Assembly (NCBI GenBank): GCA_024102915.1
Contig: JAGFJG010000053.1
Coordinates: 1-64,000, forward strand
Length of the DNA: 64,000 bases
Reading direction: 5' to 3'
Source: Caldilineales bacterium
GTDB lineage: Bacteria > Chloroflexota > Anaerolineae > J102
The notes beneath the pieces were generated by a model, which saw nothing but the letters and a program-made list of their open reading frames with translations, was not told the origin of the DNA and made no database searches. Of the stretch, positions 33,671 through 43,837 are shown piece by piece (position 1 is the first letter of the stretch; the number at the start of each line of letters is the position of its first letter). Both the position numbers and the translations under genes were made by a program.

Positions 33671-34966
33671 ATGTCGTGTGCTAGAATTCTAACTATCATC
33701 GTTGCCGTCGCCATTCTGAGTGGTTGCGCCGCTTCAACGCCAGCGACGCCGCCACCAGACTCCACGGCAGTCGCCGAAGCCACAACCACGCCGTTCCCGA
33801 CTGAAGCTCCGACCGATACGCCCTCCCCCACGGCCTCCCCGACAGCGTCACCGACGCCGACCCGCACGCCAGTTCCAACCGATACAGCGACGGCGACATC
33901 GACGCCCCTGCCTTCGCCCACTCCCAGGCCGACGGCGACGCCTATCATCCAATCCAGTTCCGCCATCACCGATACGTCGGTCGCCTGCCAGCCCTTCGTA
34001 GATTGCATCCCTACGCCGGCGCCGCCTTCGCTCGCCCTGGAAAACACGGAGAATATCCTGCTGTTGGGCAGTGATTTGCGGGCAGGCGAGGGGCAGTGGC
34101 GCACCGATACGATGTTGCTCGTCGCCATCGATTGGGACAACAACAGGATCGGTGTATTGTCTTTTCCTCGCGACTATTGGCTCTACGTCCCCGGCCACCC
34201 CGAAGGACGCATTTACGATCGCATCAACCGCCCTGATTTCATGGGCGACTATTACAAGTATCCGGGCGGCGGCTTTGCTCTGTTGCAGGAAGTTTTCAGC
34301 TATAACTTCGGCATCCGCCTCGATCGCTTCGCCCGGCTCCACCGCCAGGGGTTTGTCGATATCGTCAACACGCTGGGCGGCGTGGATGTCGAGATGGACT
34401 GTGAGCTTTGGGATTATGCACCCCAGCCCGATTCCACCGGCATTTCGGATGTCCTCCACCTTTCAACTGGACCCAACCACCTGGATGGCGAGACCGCTCT
34501 CAAATTCGCCACCTATCGTTACGGCTCTAATGATTATGATCGGGCGCGGCGGCAACAAGTCCTGTTGCTCGCCCTGCGAGACCAGTCGGTACGCGCGGGC
34601 ACGATCACCCAGGTGCCGCGTCTGTGGGGCATCTTCCAGGATTACTTCAAGACCAATTTGGGACTGGTTGACCTGTTGAGATTGGCGACGCTGATCGGCG
34701 ATATCAATGTGGATAGCGTTTCCGCCAGGGTGATCAGCAGCCCTGAGCTCGAACCTCTGCATCTGGCCAGTGGCGCCGCCGTCGTCTCCTCGCGCGGCAG
34801 CGCCGTCCATGATGCTATCGAAAGCGTTTTCGGCTCCCCTTCCATCTTCCGCCAGGCGCATCGCGACACGGGATGTCTGCCCACCCCGAATTGGGCGTTC
34901 CGGTTCGCCACCGCCACTCCCCCGCCGCCAACCGAACCCGCACCGGCCGATACGCCGGTTCCATAG
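33671..34966 (+). CDS. LytR-CpsA-Psr (LCP) family lipoprotein, second of a tandem pair
   Basis: 431 residues. The lipobox is AILSGC (Cys about residue 17). A Thr/Pro spacer runs to about residue 95; a Cys pair in VACQPFVDCIPTP precedes the LCP domain: NILLLGSDLRAGEGQWRTDTMLLVAIDWDNNRIGVL (core LLGSDLR and MLLVAIDWDNN), SFPRDYWLYVPGH, FARLHRQGFVDIVNTLGGVDV and YDRARRQQVLLLALR. The tail is again Pro/Thr-rich (ATPPPPTEPAPADTP). The gene lies 7 bases after the first LCP gene and is likely co-transcribed. Two different LCP proteins suggest separate acceptor or glycan substrates. Confidence 0.92.
   Translation: MSCARILTIIVAVAILSGCAASTPATPPPDSTAVAEATTTPFPTEAPTDTPSPTASPTASPTPTRTPVPTDTATATSTPLPSPTPRPTATPIIQSSSAITDTSVACQPFVDCIPTPAPPSLALENTENILLLGSDLRAGEGQWRTDTMLLVAIDWDNNRIGVLSFPRDYWLYVPGHPEGRIYDRINRPDFMGDYYKYPGGGFALLQEVFSYNFGIRLDRFARLHRQGFVDIVNTLGGVDVEMDCELWDYAPQPDSTGISDVLHLSTGPNHLDGETALKFATYRYGSNDYDRARRQQVLLLALRDQSVRAGTITQVPRLWGIFQDYFKTNLGLVDLLRLATLIGDINVDSVSARVISSPELEPLHLASGAAVVSSRGSAVHDAIESVFGSPSIFRQAHRDTGCLPTPNWAFRFATATPPPPTEPAPADTPVP
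33735..33955 (+). repeat. Thr/Pro-rich low-complexity linker sequence
   Basis: Codes for the spacer of the second LCP lipoprotein (TPTRTPVPTDT-type units). It is similar in composition to the linker of the first LCP gene, but the order of residues differs, so it is not a simple copy. Confidence 0.55.
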
Positions 34967-35081
34967 CCGCTTGCATTAGAAAACGCGATTCGCTTGCTGA
35001 TCCATGTACCCGCAAGTATAATTGGAATGCAAAAAACACTTTTCCTAATAATGAAATGAGCCGAGTTTGGAGGCTTCGAGT

Positions 35082-36659
35082 TTGATTCAACGTAAAACGC
35101 AAGATCTCGCTTATTGGCGGGATGAATATCAAATCAGCGAAGAAGATCATGAGTTCATCTACGAACGACTGGCCGAGGCTGATGAACCGCAGCATGTGAC
35201 AGGCGTCGCGCAGGCGCTGATTGCGCGGCGAGGTCAGGTCGAAGAAAGCCGTATTCGTAACGAGCTCAGCCGGGGATTGGTATATGATCCCAAGGAAGCC
35301 TACGCGGCTGGCGATGAGGTCGTATTTCCTGCTTATGATTTTCGATTGGCTGAAGTAATCGATGTGCGCAGGGGCGACAATCCGGAGATCGGAGAGTTCG
35401 GTGTCATTCAGGTTCGTTTTCTGGATAACGCCGATGAGCGCATGTTCGCCGCCGAGTTGCCGGTGCCGCATACGTTGAATCGAAATGGCGACGCCGCCCT
35501 ATTCGCCAATGATGATTTGCTGACGCCTGAGGAGATATACGCCTCAGTTCAACATGATCTCGTGCCGAGGGTGCAGAAACATCTGGAAGAGAATTCGGAC
35601 TTATTCGTCAGCGCCGGGTCCTTGTGGTTTACGACGGATCAGATGGTACAGGTCGGGTTAGGGCATCTCAATATCGCTGAAGCCGCCATCGAAATGTCGG
35701 GTGCGAGCGTCAGTACGGCCAGGCTGCTCGAAAGCATTGATTTCGACGGCGACGTGCCGGAAACCGTGCGCATTTTCTCATTGGAGACGGCGCTTTATCA
35801 CGATGAGCGGTTTGTTCAGGTTGGCTCTGGCGAGAAAGTGTCGTGGTTCCTGCGCCGTATGATGCCGCCCGAAGCGATAGCGATCCCGGACGTCTTGCGC
35901 TATGAGCCAGTTAACTATGACCGCTCTTTGCTGGATGTAGAACTCCTGCAAATGGAATGGGAGCTGGGCGACGAAATGACCGATGGCGGCCTGGCCGAAG
36001 AAGCGCCCCCGGTCGTACCCGCCGCGTCCACCGTATTGATCTATCCCCATCTGGCGTCGGGAACGCTGCCCCTCACCTCTGCGATTCAGCATATTTTCCC
36101 AGAAGGTGATGAGGGCATCACCGGCATCACGCTGATCGACGGCCGCTGGGGTTCACGATCCCCCGGTTGGGTGGTGCACCAGGGCCGATTCGTTGCCGGG
36201 CTGAGCGATTGGTTCAAGCAACACAAACTGACAGTCGGCGCTCGCATTTCCGTGGAACGCACGAAGAATCCAATGGAGTTTGTGGTTGATTTCAAACCCC
36301 AGCGCACCAAACGTGAATGGGTGCGCACAGCGATCGTGGGCGATGATGGCCTCACCTTCGATATGCAACGCCATCAGCTTTCGTTCGATTATGACGACAA
36401 TATCTTGATTTTGGTCCCTGACCCGGACGCCATCGCTATGTATGGCGCTACATTGCGGGCTAACAAGGCGGGGATTGCGCAACTGGCCCGCCAGATCATG
36501 CCGGAATTGACCAAACTGAGCCCACAAGGGACGGCTCATGCGAAGACGCTGTGCAGCGCCATCAATCTCGTCCGCCGAATGCCGCCTGGCCCGGTCTTTG
36601 CTGCCTTAGCGCAGCTTTCGGGCGCTGTCGACACTGGCAGCGGCTATTGGAGTATGTGA
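35082..36659 (+). CDS. Unrecognised 525-residue protein with winged-helix-like segments
   Basis: The start TTG at 35082 has GGAGG 8 bases upstream. I do not recognise the family. Three helical stretches look like helix-turn-helix or HARE-type modules (HEFIYERLAEADEPQHVTGVAQ; DLFVSAGSLWFTTDQM), and a later block (GWVVHQGRFVAGLSDWFKQH, VGARISVERTKNPMEFVV) resembles the small barrel of DNA-binding or restriction-associated proteins. No catalytic motif and no membrane segment are visible. The next gene follows after 11 bases, so they probably act together; a DNA-related role is only a guess. Confidence 0.65.
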   Translation: MIQRKTQDLAYWRDEYQISEEDHEFIYERLAEADEPQHVTGVAQALIARRGQVEESRIRNELSRGLVYDPKEAYAAGDEVVFPAYDFRLAEVIDVRRGDNPEIGEFGVIQVRFLDNADERMFAAELPVPHTLNRNGDAALFANDDLLTPEEIYASVQHDLVPRVQKHLEENSDLFVSAGSLWFTTDQMVQVGLGHLNIAEAAIEMSGASVSTARLLESIDFDGDVPETVRIFSLETALYHDERFVQVGSGEKVSWFLRRMMPPEAIAIPDVLRYEPVNYDRSLLDVELLQMEWELGDEMTDGGLAEEAPPVVPAASTVLIYPHLASGTLPLTSAIQHIFPEGDEGITGITLIDGRWGSRSPGWVVHQGRFVAGLSDWFKQHKLTVGARISVERTKNPMEFVVDFKPQRTKREWVRTAIVGDDGLTFDMQRHQLSFDYDDNILILVPDPDAIAMYGATLRANKAGIAQLARQIMPELTKLSPQGTAHAKTLCSAINLVRRMPPGPVFAALAQLSGAVDTGSGYWSM

Positions 36660-36670
36660 GGGAACAGGCT

Positions 36671-37084
36671 ATGGCATGGAAAAGACCGACTGTTGACACA
36701 CCCTTTCACATCGACTGGGATTGGTGGGCGGCCAATGATCGCAACTATCGCGTGTATCTTTACGAGCAGTTATGCGAAGAGTGTCGCAATCGTTTCCAGA
36801 ATTTGTTGGACACGGAAGAAGTCGATTGGGTGGACCCTGAGACTGCTGAGGTGATCCGGGCGGATGCGCTGATCATGTGCCTGCGCACCCGATGCCTGGA
36901 AGACCCGGAATATATCAACGAATCATTGCCGGTGGCGGCTGCGGCATTTCGTGTCTTTATTATGAATGGGAATCAGCCGCTTTCCCCCACGCAACTGCAC
37001 GAACGCCTGCCCTGGCGAACGGCTGATACGATCCTGCGCGTGATCGGCGGCCGCGCCGTCCATTACGGCATGCGCGTGGTCTGA
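36671..37084 (+). CDS. Unrecognised 137-residue protein paired with the preceding gene
   Basis: Acidic, Trp-rich N-terminus (HIDWDWWAANDRNY), then LYEQLCEECRNRF and MCLRTRCLEDP, four cysteines that could bind a metal. The C-terminal third (PLSPTQLHERLPWRTADTILRVIGGR) looks like a winged helix. The ATG at 36671 is 11 bases after the upstream stop, with GAGGGA nearby. It is conserved-looking but not assignable. It ends one base before the convergent tlyA gene. Confidence 0.65.
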   Translation: MAWKRPTVDTPFHIDWDWWAANDRNYRVYLYEQLCEECRNRFQNLLDTEEVDWVDPETAEVIRADALIMCLRTRCLEDPEYINESLPVAAAAFRVFIMNGNQPLSPTQLHERLPWRTADTILRVIGGRAVHYGMRVV

Positions 37085-37861
37085 TTACGCGGACGCGAGC
37101 GCCTGTTCCAGCAGGTCGTTCAGGTTTTGGGGCGGGTGTTGCGGCCACAACCAGAGCAGGAATTCACGATTCCCTTTGGGGCCTAAAAGGGGTGAGGGGA
37201 TGAGGCCCTGAGCGGAGTAGCCTTCTGCTTTCGTCCACACCAACATTTCCGCAAGTATCTGGCGGTGAATTTTTGCATCGCGCACGACGCCGCCCTTTCC
37301 CACCTGCGCGCGTCCGGCCTCGAACTGCGGCTTGATCAGGGCGATGATCTGGCCGTCGGGCTGCAAAAGGCGGCGGGCGGCGGGCAAAATCAGGCGCAGC
37401 GAGATGAAGGAAGCGTCGATCACGATCAGATCGACCGGTTCTGGCAATGAATCCAGGTAACGAGCATTGATGCGCTCCATGACGACGACCCGATCATCTT
37501 GCCGCAATCGCCAATGCAGTTGTCCGTACCCGACATCGATTGCGTAGACCCTGGCCGCGCCGGCCTGCAGCAACACATCCGTAAAACCGCCGGTCGACGC
37601 CCCGATGTCGGCGCACACCCAACTGGTCGGTCTCACCCCGAACGCCGCCAGCGCCGCCGCCAGTTTCTCGCCGCCCCGGCTGACATACGGCAATGTTTCC
37701 CTCAGGCGGATTTCAGCCTGATCATCCACCTTCATGCCCGGCTTACCGGCGGGCCGATCATCGACCAGCACCGCCCCGCTCATGATCAGGCGCTGGGCCT
37801 GCTAACGGCTTTCGCAAAGCTGGCGGCTGACGAGGAGTTGATCGAGGCGGGTTTTGGACAT
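37085..37861 (-). CDS. tlyA: TlyA family rRNA methyltransferase, S4 domain interrupted by in-frame TAG
   Basis: The catalytic part (from ATG at 37783, 232 residues) is intact: [21 protein letters not shown] (SAM site), [25 protein letters not shown] and [11 protein letters not shown]. In front, the same frame continues with a typical S4 start ([16 protein letters not shown] at 37861) but has TAG at 37802-37804 where the family has a charged residue after CESR. Either the gene is a nonsense mutant, perhaps with internal restart at 37783, or the base is an error. TlyA 2'-O-methylates 16S/23S rRNA and needs the S4 domain for RNA binding. Confidence 0.85.
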
Positions 37862-37966
37862 GATGCAAAACGTGGGATAACGGGTGCGGTAAGCTGAGAT
37901 GAAACATCGCCGCGAAAAGGTGCGATGATTTGACCTCCTGCCGTGGCCGGGCTAAGATGCTGCGCT

Positions 37967-38911
37967 ATGTCAACTTTGCAGCAAGGCCAGGGAGACGCCA
38001 AGGTGGACGATACGAGGCCAACGTTGGGATTCCAGGCGAAAGAGTTGTTTCGGGCGATGCGTCCCCGGCAATGGTCGAAGAACGTCGTGGTTTTCGCGGC
38101 GCTGATCTTCGACGGCAAATTCCTGGAACCCGGGCCATTGCTGCGCACGGTCGCCGCCTTCGTCATATTCTGTCTGGTATCGAGCGCCGTTTATCTGCTG
38201 AACGACCTTGCGGATATCGAGAAGGATCGGGCGCATCCCACCAAGCGATTCCGTCCGCTGCCGGCCGGGACATTGAAGCCGGGCACAGCCATCGTCGCGA
38301 TGGCGGCCTTGCTGCTCCTCACGATTCCAGCATCGTTTTTCATCGATTGGGCGCTTGGCGTCATTGTCATTACCTATTTTCTGATCAACGTCGCCTATTC
38401 CTTCTATCTGAAGCACGTTGTAATCATCGATGCGATGGCGGTGGCTGCCGGTTTCGTGTTGCGGGTCGGTGCGGGTGCGGTGGTGGTCGAGGTGGAACGA
38501 TTTTCGCCCTGGCTGTATGTGTGTGTGACCATGATCGCATTGCTCATCGCTTTGGGCAAACGGCGGGCGGAATTGGTGGAGTTGGAGATGGATGCCAGCA
38601 ATCATCGGGCGATCTTGGACGAATACACCCTGCCCTTCCTTGACCAACTCATCGCCATTCTCACTGCCGCCACGGTTGTTTCTTATTCGTTCTACACCTT
38701 TTCCGCTACGAATTTACCGGACAACCATTTGATGATGTTGACCATTCCTTTTGTGGTCTATTTCCTGTTCCGGTATCTCTATCTGATCCATGTGCGCAAG
38801 CTGGGCGGAGCGCCGGACGAATTGCTGTTCAAGGACCGGCATCTCTTTTTTACGGCAGTGGCCTGGGGACTATTTGCGATGGCGGTGCTATATCTTTCCA
38901 ATTGGCAGTAA
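37967..38911 (+). CDS. UbiA-family prenyltransferase, similar to decaprenyl-phosphate phosphoribosyltransferase
   Basis: 314 residues with about eight or nine membrane helices. The aspartate-rich motif NDLADIEKDRAHPTKRFRPL and the N-terminal RPRQWSKNVVVFAAL are the DPPR-synthase (Rv3806c-like) signatures; that enzyme moves phosphoribose onto decaprenyl phosphate for arabinan synthesis. The second Asp-containing motif occurs around YSFYLKHVVIIDAMAVAAG. The product here is likely a polyprenyl-phosphate sugar for wall glycans, in line with the LCP genes nearby. The ATG at 37967 is preferred over an upstream GTG. The stop lies in repeat R2. Confidence 0.85.
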   Translation: MSTLQQGQGDAKVDDTRPTLGFQAKELFRAMRPRQWSKNVVVFAALIFDGKFLEPGPLLRTVAAFVIFCLVSSAVYLLNDLADIEKDRAHPTKRFRPLPAGTLKPGTAIVAMAALLLLTIPASFFIDWALGVIVITYFLINVAYSFYLKHVVIIDAMAVAAGFVLRVGAGAVVVEVERFSPWLYVCVTMIALLIALGKRRAELVELEMDASNHRAILDEYTLPFLDQLIAILTAATVVSYSFYTFSATNLPDNHLMMLTIPFVVYFLFRYLYLIHVRKLGGAPDELLFKDRHLFFTAVAWGLFAMAVLYLSNWQ

Positions 38912-38959
38912 TCGGTTGAGTTTTGCCACTGAAAACTGATCACTGTTTACTGTTGACTT
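38904..38959. repeat. Dispersed repeat family R2, copy 2 (inverted)
   Basis: 56 bases, the reverse complement of the sequence at 5204-5273 apart from a deletion of about 13 bases. It contains the stop codon of the prenyltransferase gene and separates it from the convergent lon gene. It has weak internal symmetry only. Confidence 0.65.
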
Positions 38960-38961
38960 GT

Positions 38962-41496
38962 TTATGCCACAGTAGACTGGTCCTCGGATTGATCTTGCAT
39001 CTGCGCGGGCAGACCGGGTGGCGGCAGGGGGCCGATTTCGGGGCTGAGGGCGGCGCTCCAAACGTCTTCCACGCGCTTCGTGAAGATGAAATTCATCTGC
39101 TCGCGCACTTTGTCCGGGACATCCTCCAGGTCGACACGGTTGTGTTCGGGCAGGATGACGGTCGTCATGCCAAGACGATGTGCAGCCAACACTTTCTCGC
39201 GTACCCCGCCAATTCTTGTCACCCGGCCGCGCAGGGTGATCTCGCCCGTCATGGCTACGCCCTCGCGGGCGCAGCGCCCGGTGACAAGTGAGAGAATGGC
39301 AGTGGCGATGGCTACACCGGCTGAGGGGCCGTCCTTGGGCTGTGCGCCCGCCGGGACATGAATATGCAGGTCGTGTTCCTCGAACCAACCAATTGGCACG
39401 GCGTGCTCGGTAGCGACGCTGCGCACATAGCTCAATGCCGCCATCGCCGATTCCTTCATCACCTCGCCCAATTGGCCGGTGAGTTGCAATCGGCCTTTGC
39501 CCGGCATGGCGGTCGCCTCGATGTGCAGCACTTGCCCGCCCACCGGCGTCCAGGCCAGGCCGACGGCCACGCCGGGAACGGTCACCCAGTCATGCGTCTC
39601 GTCGAAAAATCTGGCTTTGCCCAATAAATCAGCCAGCCCATCGGGGGTGACTGTCACCTGACCATTGTCGGCAGCTAATTCTCCGGCGGCGATCCGGGTT
39701 GCCACCTTGCGGCAGGCAGCGCCGATCTGTCGTTCCAATCCGCGGACGCCGGCTTCGCGCGTGTACTCGCGCACGATATGGTACAGGGCGTCGGCGGAAA
39801 AACTGATCTCATCCGGGCGCAGGCCGTTCTCACGAATCTGTCTGGGGATCAGATGGCGTTGGGCGATCTGAATCTTTTCTTCATCGGTGTAGCTGGGGAT
39901 ATGGATGATCTCCATACGGTCGCGCAAGGGGCCGGGGATGGGGTCCAGCCAGTTGGCCGTTGTGATGAAAAACGTCTGGGAGAGATCAAAGGTCACATCC
40001 AGGTAATGGTCTCGGAATTCGCTGTTCTGTTCGGGATCGAGCACTTCCAGCAGGGCGCTGGATGGATCGCCGCGAAAGTCCCGGCCCAGCTTGTCCACTT
40101 CATCCAGCATGAAGACCGGATTCCGCGACTCCACCCGGCGCAATGACTGGATGACCCGGCCGGGCATGGAGCCGATATAGGTGCGGCGGAACCCCCGGAT
40201 TTCAGCCTCGTCCCGGATGCCGCCCAAGGCCAGCCGGATGAACTTGCGCCCCATGGCGTGGGCGATACTCAGACCGAGGCTGGTTTTGCCCACGCCGGGC
40301 GGCCCCACAAAGCAGAGAATGACGCCCTCGCGTTCTTTGCGGATCTGGTCGCCGGGCTGTGCGGCTGCATCTCTCTCCTCACGCCTGTCCTCACGCAGTT
40401 TGCGCACGGCAAGAAACTCGATGATACGGTCTTTGACTTCGTCCAGGCCGTAATGATCTTCGTCCAATACCAGACGGGCATGTCGTACATCCAGATTGTC
40501 CGACGTGGCGCTCTGCCAGGGCAGGCTGAGTAACCAGTCCAAATAGGTCTTGATTACGGAGTATTCGGCGGCCTGGATAGGCATGCGGCGCATGCGGTCG
40601 AGTTCGCGTTGCGCCTCTTTTGTCGCCTCTTCTGACATGGCAGCTTCGGCGATGCGGCGCTCGTAGTCAGCAATCTCGGCGCTCTGGCCGTCCTCCTGTC
40701 CCAGTTCACGCTGAATGGCTTCCATCTGCTTGCGCAACAGGTAATCGCGTTGCGCCTTCTGCATCTCGCCCTGCGCCTCTTGCTGGATATGCTGAGCGAT
40801 TTCGCGCGCTTCCACCTCGGAAGTCAGCAGGAAATTCAGCCGCTTGAGTTTCTCGGACAACGGATCGAGTTCGAGCAACGCCTGTTTTTCTTCCAATGGC
40901 AGGGGTACGCTGGAAGCGATCAGATAGACCAGTTGCCGATAGTCGCGGGCGTTGCGGGCGGCCGACTCCAACTCGTCCGGCAATTGCGGAACGACGGCGA
41001 TCAGTTGTGCAAACAAATCCTGACTGGCGCGGGCCAGCGCTTCCTCGCTGACATCCCCTACCACTTTGTCGGGATTGGGCGACGCCTTGACCTGCAGGTA
41101 AGGTTCGGACGCGATGAACTCATCGATCACAATGCGTTCCAGGCCGTGGATGATCAGGCGCATGGTGCCATCCGGCGAACGAACCAGGCGCTGGATGCGG
41201 GCGACCACGCCGATGCGATGAATGTCCTGCTCCGTCGGTTCTTCAAGGCTGGGGTCGCGGCTGGCGGCCAGGGCGAGCAACCGCTGTTTCTGATTTGTCA
41301 GGTCTTCGATCAGCCGCAAAGAGCGGGCCTGACCAATGGTGAGGGGCAGGTAGATAGTCGGGTACAGCACCACGCCCCGCAGCGGCAACAACGGCAGCGT
41401 CTCGGGCAGTTGATGGACTTCGTTCTCATTGCCGATTTTGGCGGTCGCGCCGGATTGTTGTTCGCCGGGAAGACTGGGGTTTTCCATATTGTTCAT
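38962..41496 (-). CDS. lon: ATP-dependent protease Lon
   Basis: 844 residues. It degrades misfolded and regulatory proteins in the cytoplasm. The N-terminal LON substrate-binding domain ([21 protein letters not shown]) is followed by a coiled region, the AAA+ module (Walker [12 protein letters not shown], Walker [12 protein letters not shown]) and a C-terminal protease domain with the Ser-Lys dyad in [14 protein letters not shown] (Ser) and [12 protein letters not shown] (Lys). The length is typical (about 780-850). A start at 41487 is also possible. It is convergent with the UbiA-type gene. Confidence 0.98.
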   Translation of the reverse strand: MNNMENPSLPGEQQSGATAKIGNENEVHQLPETLPLLPLRGVVLYPTIYLPLTIGQARSLRLIEDLTNQKQRLLALAASRDPSLEEPTEQDIHRIGVVARIQRLVRSPDGTMRLIIHGLERIVIDEFIASEPYLQVKASPNPDKVVGDVSEEALARASQDLFAQLIAVVPQLPDELESAARNARDYRQLVYLIASSVPLPLEEKQALLELDPLSEKLKRLNFLLTSEVEAREIAQHIQQEAQGEMQKAQRDYLLRKQMEAIQRELGQEDGQSAEIADYERRIAEAAMSEEATKEAQRELDRMRRMPIQAAEYSVIKTYLDWLLSLPWQSATSDNLDVRHARLVLDEDHYGLDEVKDRIIEFLAVRKLREDRREERDAAAQPGDQIRKEREGVILCFVGPPGVGKTSLGLSIAHAMGRKFIRLALGGIRDEAEIRGFRRTYIGSMPGRVIQSLRRVESRNPVFMLDEVDKLGRDFRGDPSSALLEVLDPEQNSEFRDHYLDVTFDLSQTFFITTANWLDPIPGPLRDRMEIIHIPSYTDEEKIQIAQRHLIPRQIRENGLRPDEISFSADALYHIVREYTREAGVRGLERQIGAACRKVATRIAAGELAADNGQVTVTPDGLADLLGKARFFDETHDWVTVPGVAVGLAWTPVGGQVLHIEATAMPGKGRLQLTGQLGEVMKESAMAALSYVRSVATEHAVPIGWFEEHDLHIHVPAGAQPKDGPSAGVAIATAILSLVTGRCAREGVAMTGEITLRGRVTRIGGVREKVLAAHRLGMTTVILPEHNRVDLEDVPDKVREQMNFIFTKRVEDVWSAALSPEIGPLPPPGLPAQMQDQSEDQSTVA

Positions 41497-41680
41497 TGTC
41501 TGGATCGCAATGTTTCGATGTGAAATGCGTTTATTATTCGTATCTTAGCATGGAAGGTTACCAGACGAGAACGAAGCGCGGACGCTGTTGAGGGTTTGCC
41601 GCGAGCAGCCGCGACTGGATAGAATGCAGCGAGCTATTCCTGTGCTGATGACCTAATTCTCTCGACCCGTACTCTTACCC

Positions 41681-42142
41681 ATGGACCCGAATTCCCCAAG
41701 CCTGAACCAAACGCAACCCCGCAGCGAACTGACCACCTTCGAAAGTACGATCGGTTATATCCTGGCTTTCTCCTATCCCATCCTGGCTCTTTCCACCGGT
41801 GTACGCTCACTCTACCAGCTTTTCCTTAAAGAGGGCGTCACCTATTATCTGCCGGCAGTCCTCAGCGGCGTGGCCGCGCTCTGTTATCTGACGGCGACAG
41901 TGGGGTTCATCGTGCGGAAGCGGTGGGCCTGGTGGCTGTCGGTCAGCGTGCTGGCTTTCGAGTCCTCGATGACCCTGATCGTGGGCGTCCTCAGTTTCGT
42001 CCAGCCCGACCTGATCGGCAGCACGGTTTGGCGACACTTCGGCGCTGACTATGGGTTTTTCCCGTTCGTGCAGCCTATCCTCGGCCTGATCTGGCTGACC
42101 CGACCGGCGATTATGCGAGCGTACGGGGTGCGGGACGCCTAA
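41681..42142 (+). CDS. Four-helix integral membrane protein, unknown function
   Basis: 153 residues with four hydrophobic segments (about 25-45, 57-80, 85-108 and 125-142) and a polar N-terminus ([10 protein letters not shown]). It resembles the short DoxX-like/integral membrane protein families common in Actinobacteria and Chloroflexota; no catalytic motif is visible. The gene ends with a 4-base overlap of the convergent VOC-family gene. Confidence 0.75.
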   Translation: MDPNSPSLNQTQPRSELTTFESTIGYILAFSYPILALSTGVRSLYQLFLKEGVTYYLPAVLSGVAALCYLTATVGFIVRKRWAWWLSVSVLAFESSMTLIVGVLSFVQPDLIGSTVWRHFGADYGFFPFVQPILGLIWLTRPAIMRAYGVRDA

Positions 42143-43014
42143 TCCTTTGGAGCGACGGCAAGACGAATGCCAGTACCCGCTGGGTCCTTTAAATGCAGAC
42201 CATTCTCAGTTTCGTGGTTGAAACGGACGCCAGCCTCAGCTAGCCTGCGTTCGACGGTCAGGAGCGCGTCGGCATCGGGCACGAGAATGTCGTAATAACG
42301 TAAACCGGAGCTGTTTTCAGGCGGCGGTGGCGCCCCGACGCCAGCCCAGGTATTGAGCCCGATATGATGATGATAGCCGCCGGCGGAGACGAAGAGGGCG
42401 CTGGGGCCATAGCGGGTGACGAGATCGAAACCCAGCACATCGCAATAAAACCGGCGGGCTGATTCGATTTGATCGACATGCAGATGGATGTGCCCGATGA
42501 TCGTCCCTTCCGGCAAGGCGGCGTCATTCGTGCCGGGAGTCTCCAGTTCCGCCATCAAGCCCTGCGCGTCGAGAGGCTCGGTCGCCATCTGGATCGTGTC
42601 GCCGAGTCGCGGCCATTGGTCGCGTGGGCGGTCGGTGTAAATCTCGATGCCATTCCCTTCCGGGTCCGCCAGATAGATCGCCTCGCTGACCAGATGGTCG
42701 GAAGCGCCTTGCAGCGGGTAGTGGATTTCCAGCAAATGTCGCAGGGCAACGGCCAGCGAGCGCCGGTCGGGGAAGAGAATGGCGAAATGATAGAGCCCGG
42801 TCGTGCGCGGGGGCTTGCGGATGGCATTCGGCGCTGCGTGCAATACGAGAAGCGGCGTCTGTCCATCCGCGCCGAGCACAGCGATGCCCGCTGCATCGGA
42901 CACCAGCTCGCGAAAGCCCAGGGCGTCGATATAGAACGCCTTCAATTTGCTCAGGTCCGCCGCCGTCAGATGGACGGAGCCGATGTGGGTGGAGTCAGGA
43001 AGGGTGGGATTCAA
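42139..43014 (-). CDS. VOC-family protein with two glyoxalase-fold modules (CatE-like)
   Basis: 291 residues, made of two vicinal-oxygen-chelate modules: one from [25 protein letters not shown] (about 10-130) and one from [25 protein letters not shown] (about 165-285). The segment [12 protein letters not shown] and the terminal [13 protein letters not shown] follow the catechol-2,3-dioxygenase-like (YfiE/CatE) pattern with His/Glu metal ligands. The substrate is unknown; many members are extradiol dioxygenases. The start overlaps the stop of the M23-type gene by four bases, indicating co-transcription. Confidence 0.87.
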   Translation of the reverse strand: MNPTLPDSTHIGSVHLTAADLSKLKAFYIDALGFRELVSDAAGIAVLGADGQTPLLVLHAAPNAIRKPPRTTGLYHFAILFPDRRSLAVALRHLLEIHYPLQGASDHLVSEAIYLADPEGNGIEIYTDRPRDQWPRLGDTIQMATEPLDAQGLMAELETPGTNDAALPEGTIIGHIHLHVDQIESARRFYCDVLGFDLVTRYGPSALFVSAGGYHHHIGLNTWAGVGAPPPPENSSGLRYYDILVPDADALLTVERRLAEAGVRFNHETENGLHLKDPAGTGIRLAVAPKD

Positions 43015-43796
43015 GGTTCGGGGTTCTCCTGTGATGATGTTTGGGCGCAGACCAGGAAGCCATCGGGGCCGGTTTCGATGCCCAGAAAGGGGCCGGGGTC
43101 AAAGGTGTTCTCGATGATGGTCTCATTGGCATACCCGCTGCCGGTGGATTTTACAACGGAAAAATGCAAATGCACACCGGTCGGCGCGTTGGCGACGCCC
43201 GACCAGTTTCCCTGATATCCTAGCAGCGTGCCCGCCTTGACGAAGACTTCGTGTGTGCCGGACGGGAATTCGGGCGCGATGAATGAGGTTTCGCCGTCGG
43301 CGGATGCCATATGCGTGTAATACGTCCACAGTACGTCGCCTGGCCGCGGGAAGTTGGGGTGACGGATGATCACGGCGCTGCGCCAGGTTGATTCGCGCGT
43401 GAGATAGCCGTCGCGTGCCGCCACGATCGGCGTGATATTGTTCGCTCGCTCTGGCGTGAAAATGTCGTAGCCGGAGTGATTGTGCCCCGGACGAAAGCTG
43501 TCACCCCAACCGACGCCGATATAGCCCGAAGTTGGCATGATCATGGCAGCGTCACCACAGCGCTCGCCTGCGTTCACCAGCCATTCGGGATGGGCTGACG
43601 GATCGCCAAACCAGGCGCGCAGGCGCATCAGGCGGCTGGCGCTTTCGCCCAGCTCCGTTCTCGCTTCCGCGCAGGCAGACGCAAGCAGCGCTAGAGCGAT
43701 CAACACGGCAAGCAGCAAGAATTTGCGCCGGTTGGTCGGACGAGAGGCGGACGGCAGCCTGTTGTCTCGCGTGGAGAATTTGCTCTCAGACATCAT
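43011..43796 (-). CDS. M23 (LytM-like) metallopeptidase lipoprotein
   Basis: 261 residues. A lipoprotein or Sec signal (LLASAC, Cys about residue 42) precedes the M23 domain (about 95-250). The zinc site is present: HSGYD (HxxxD) and GVHLHFS (HxH), plus the supporting His in YYTHMA. It is expected to cut peptidoglycan cross-links on the outer face of the membrane, or to be a regulator of other hydrolases. Start at 43796 or the next ATG, 43793. The 4-base overlap with the VOC gene looks operonic, but the two have no obvious common role. Confidence 0.87.
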   Translation of the reverse strand: MMSESKFSTRDNRLPSASRPTNRRKFLLLAVLIALALLASACAEARTELGESASRLMRLRAWFGDPSAHPEWLVNAGERCGDAAMIMPTSGYIGVGWGDSFRPGHNHSGYDIFTPERANNITPIVAARDGYLTRESTWRSAVIIRHPNFPRPGDVLWTYYTHMASADGETSFIAPEFPSGTHEVFVKAGTLLGYQGNWSGVANAPTGVHLHFSVVKSTGSGYANETIIENTFDPGPFLGIETGPDGFLVCAQTSSQENPEP

Positions 43797-43837
43797 GTAA
43801 CATGCGGCAGGGTTGTGGGTCGGTCAACGCTTTATGC

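Noticed and set aside
37784-37861. TAG in tlyA as a recoded (pyrrolysine-type) codon
   Set aside because: The site is not a residue known to use pyrrolysine, no supporting element is seen, and nonsense mutation or base error is simpler.
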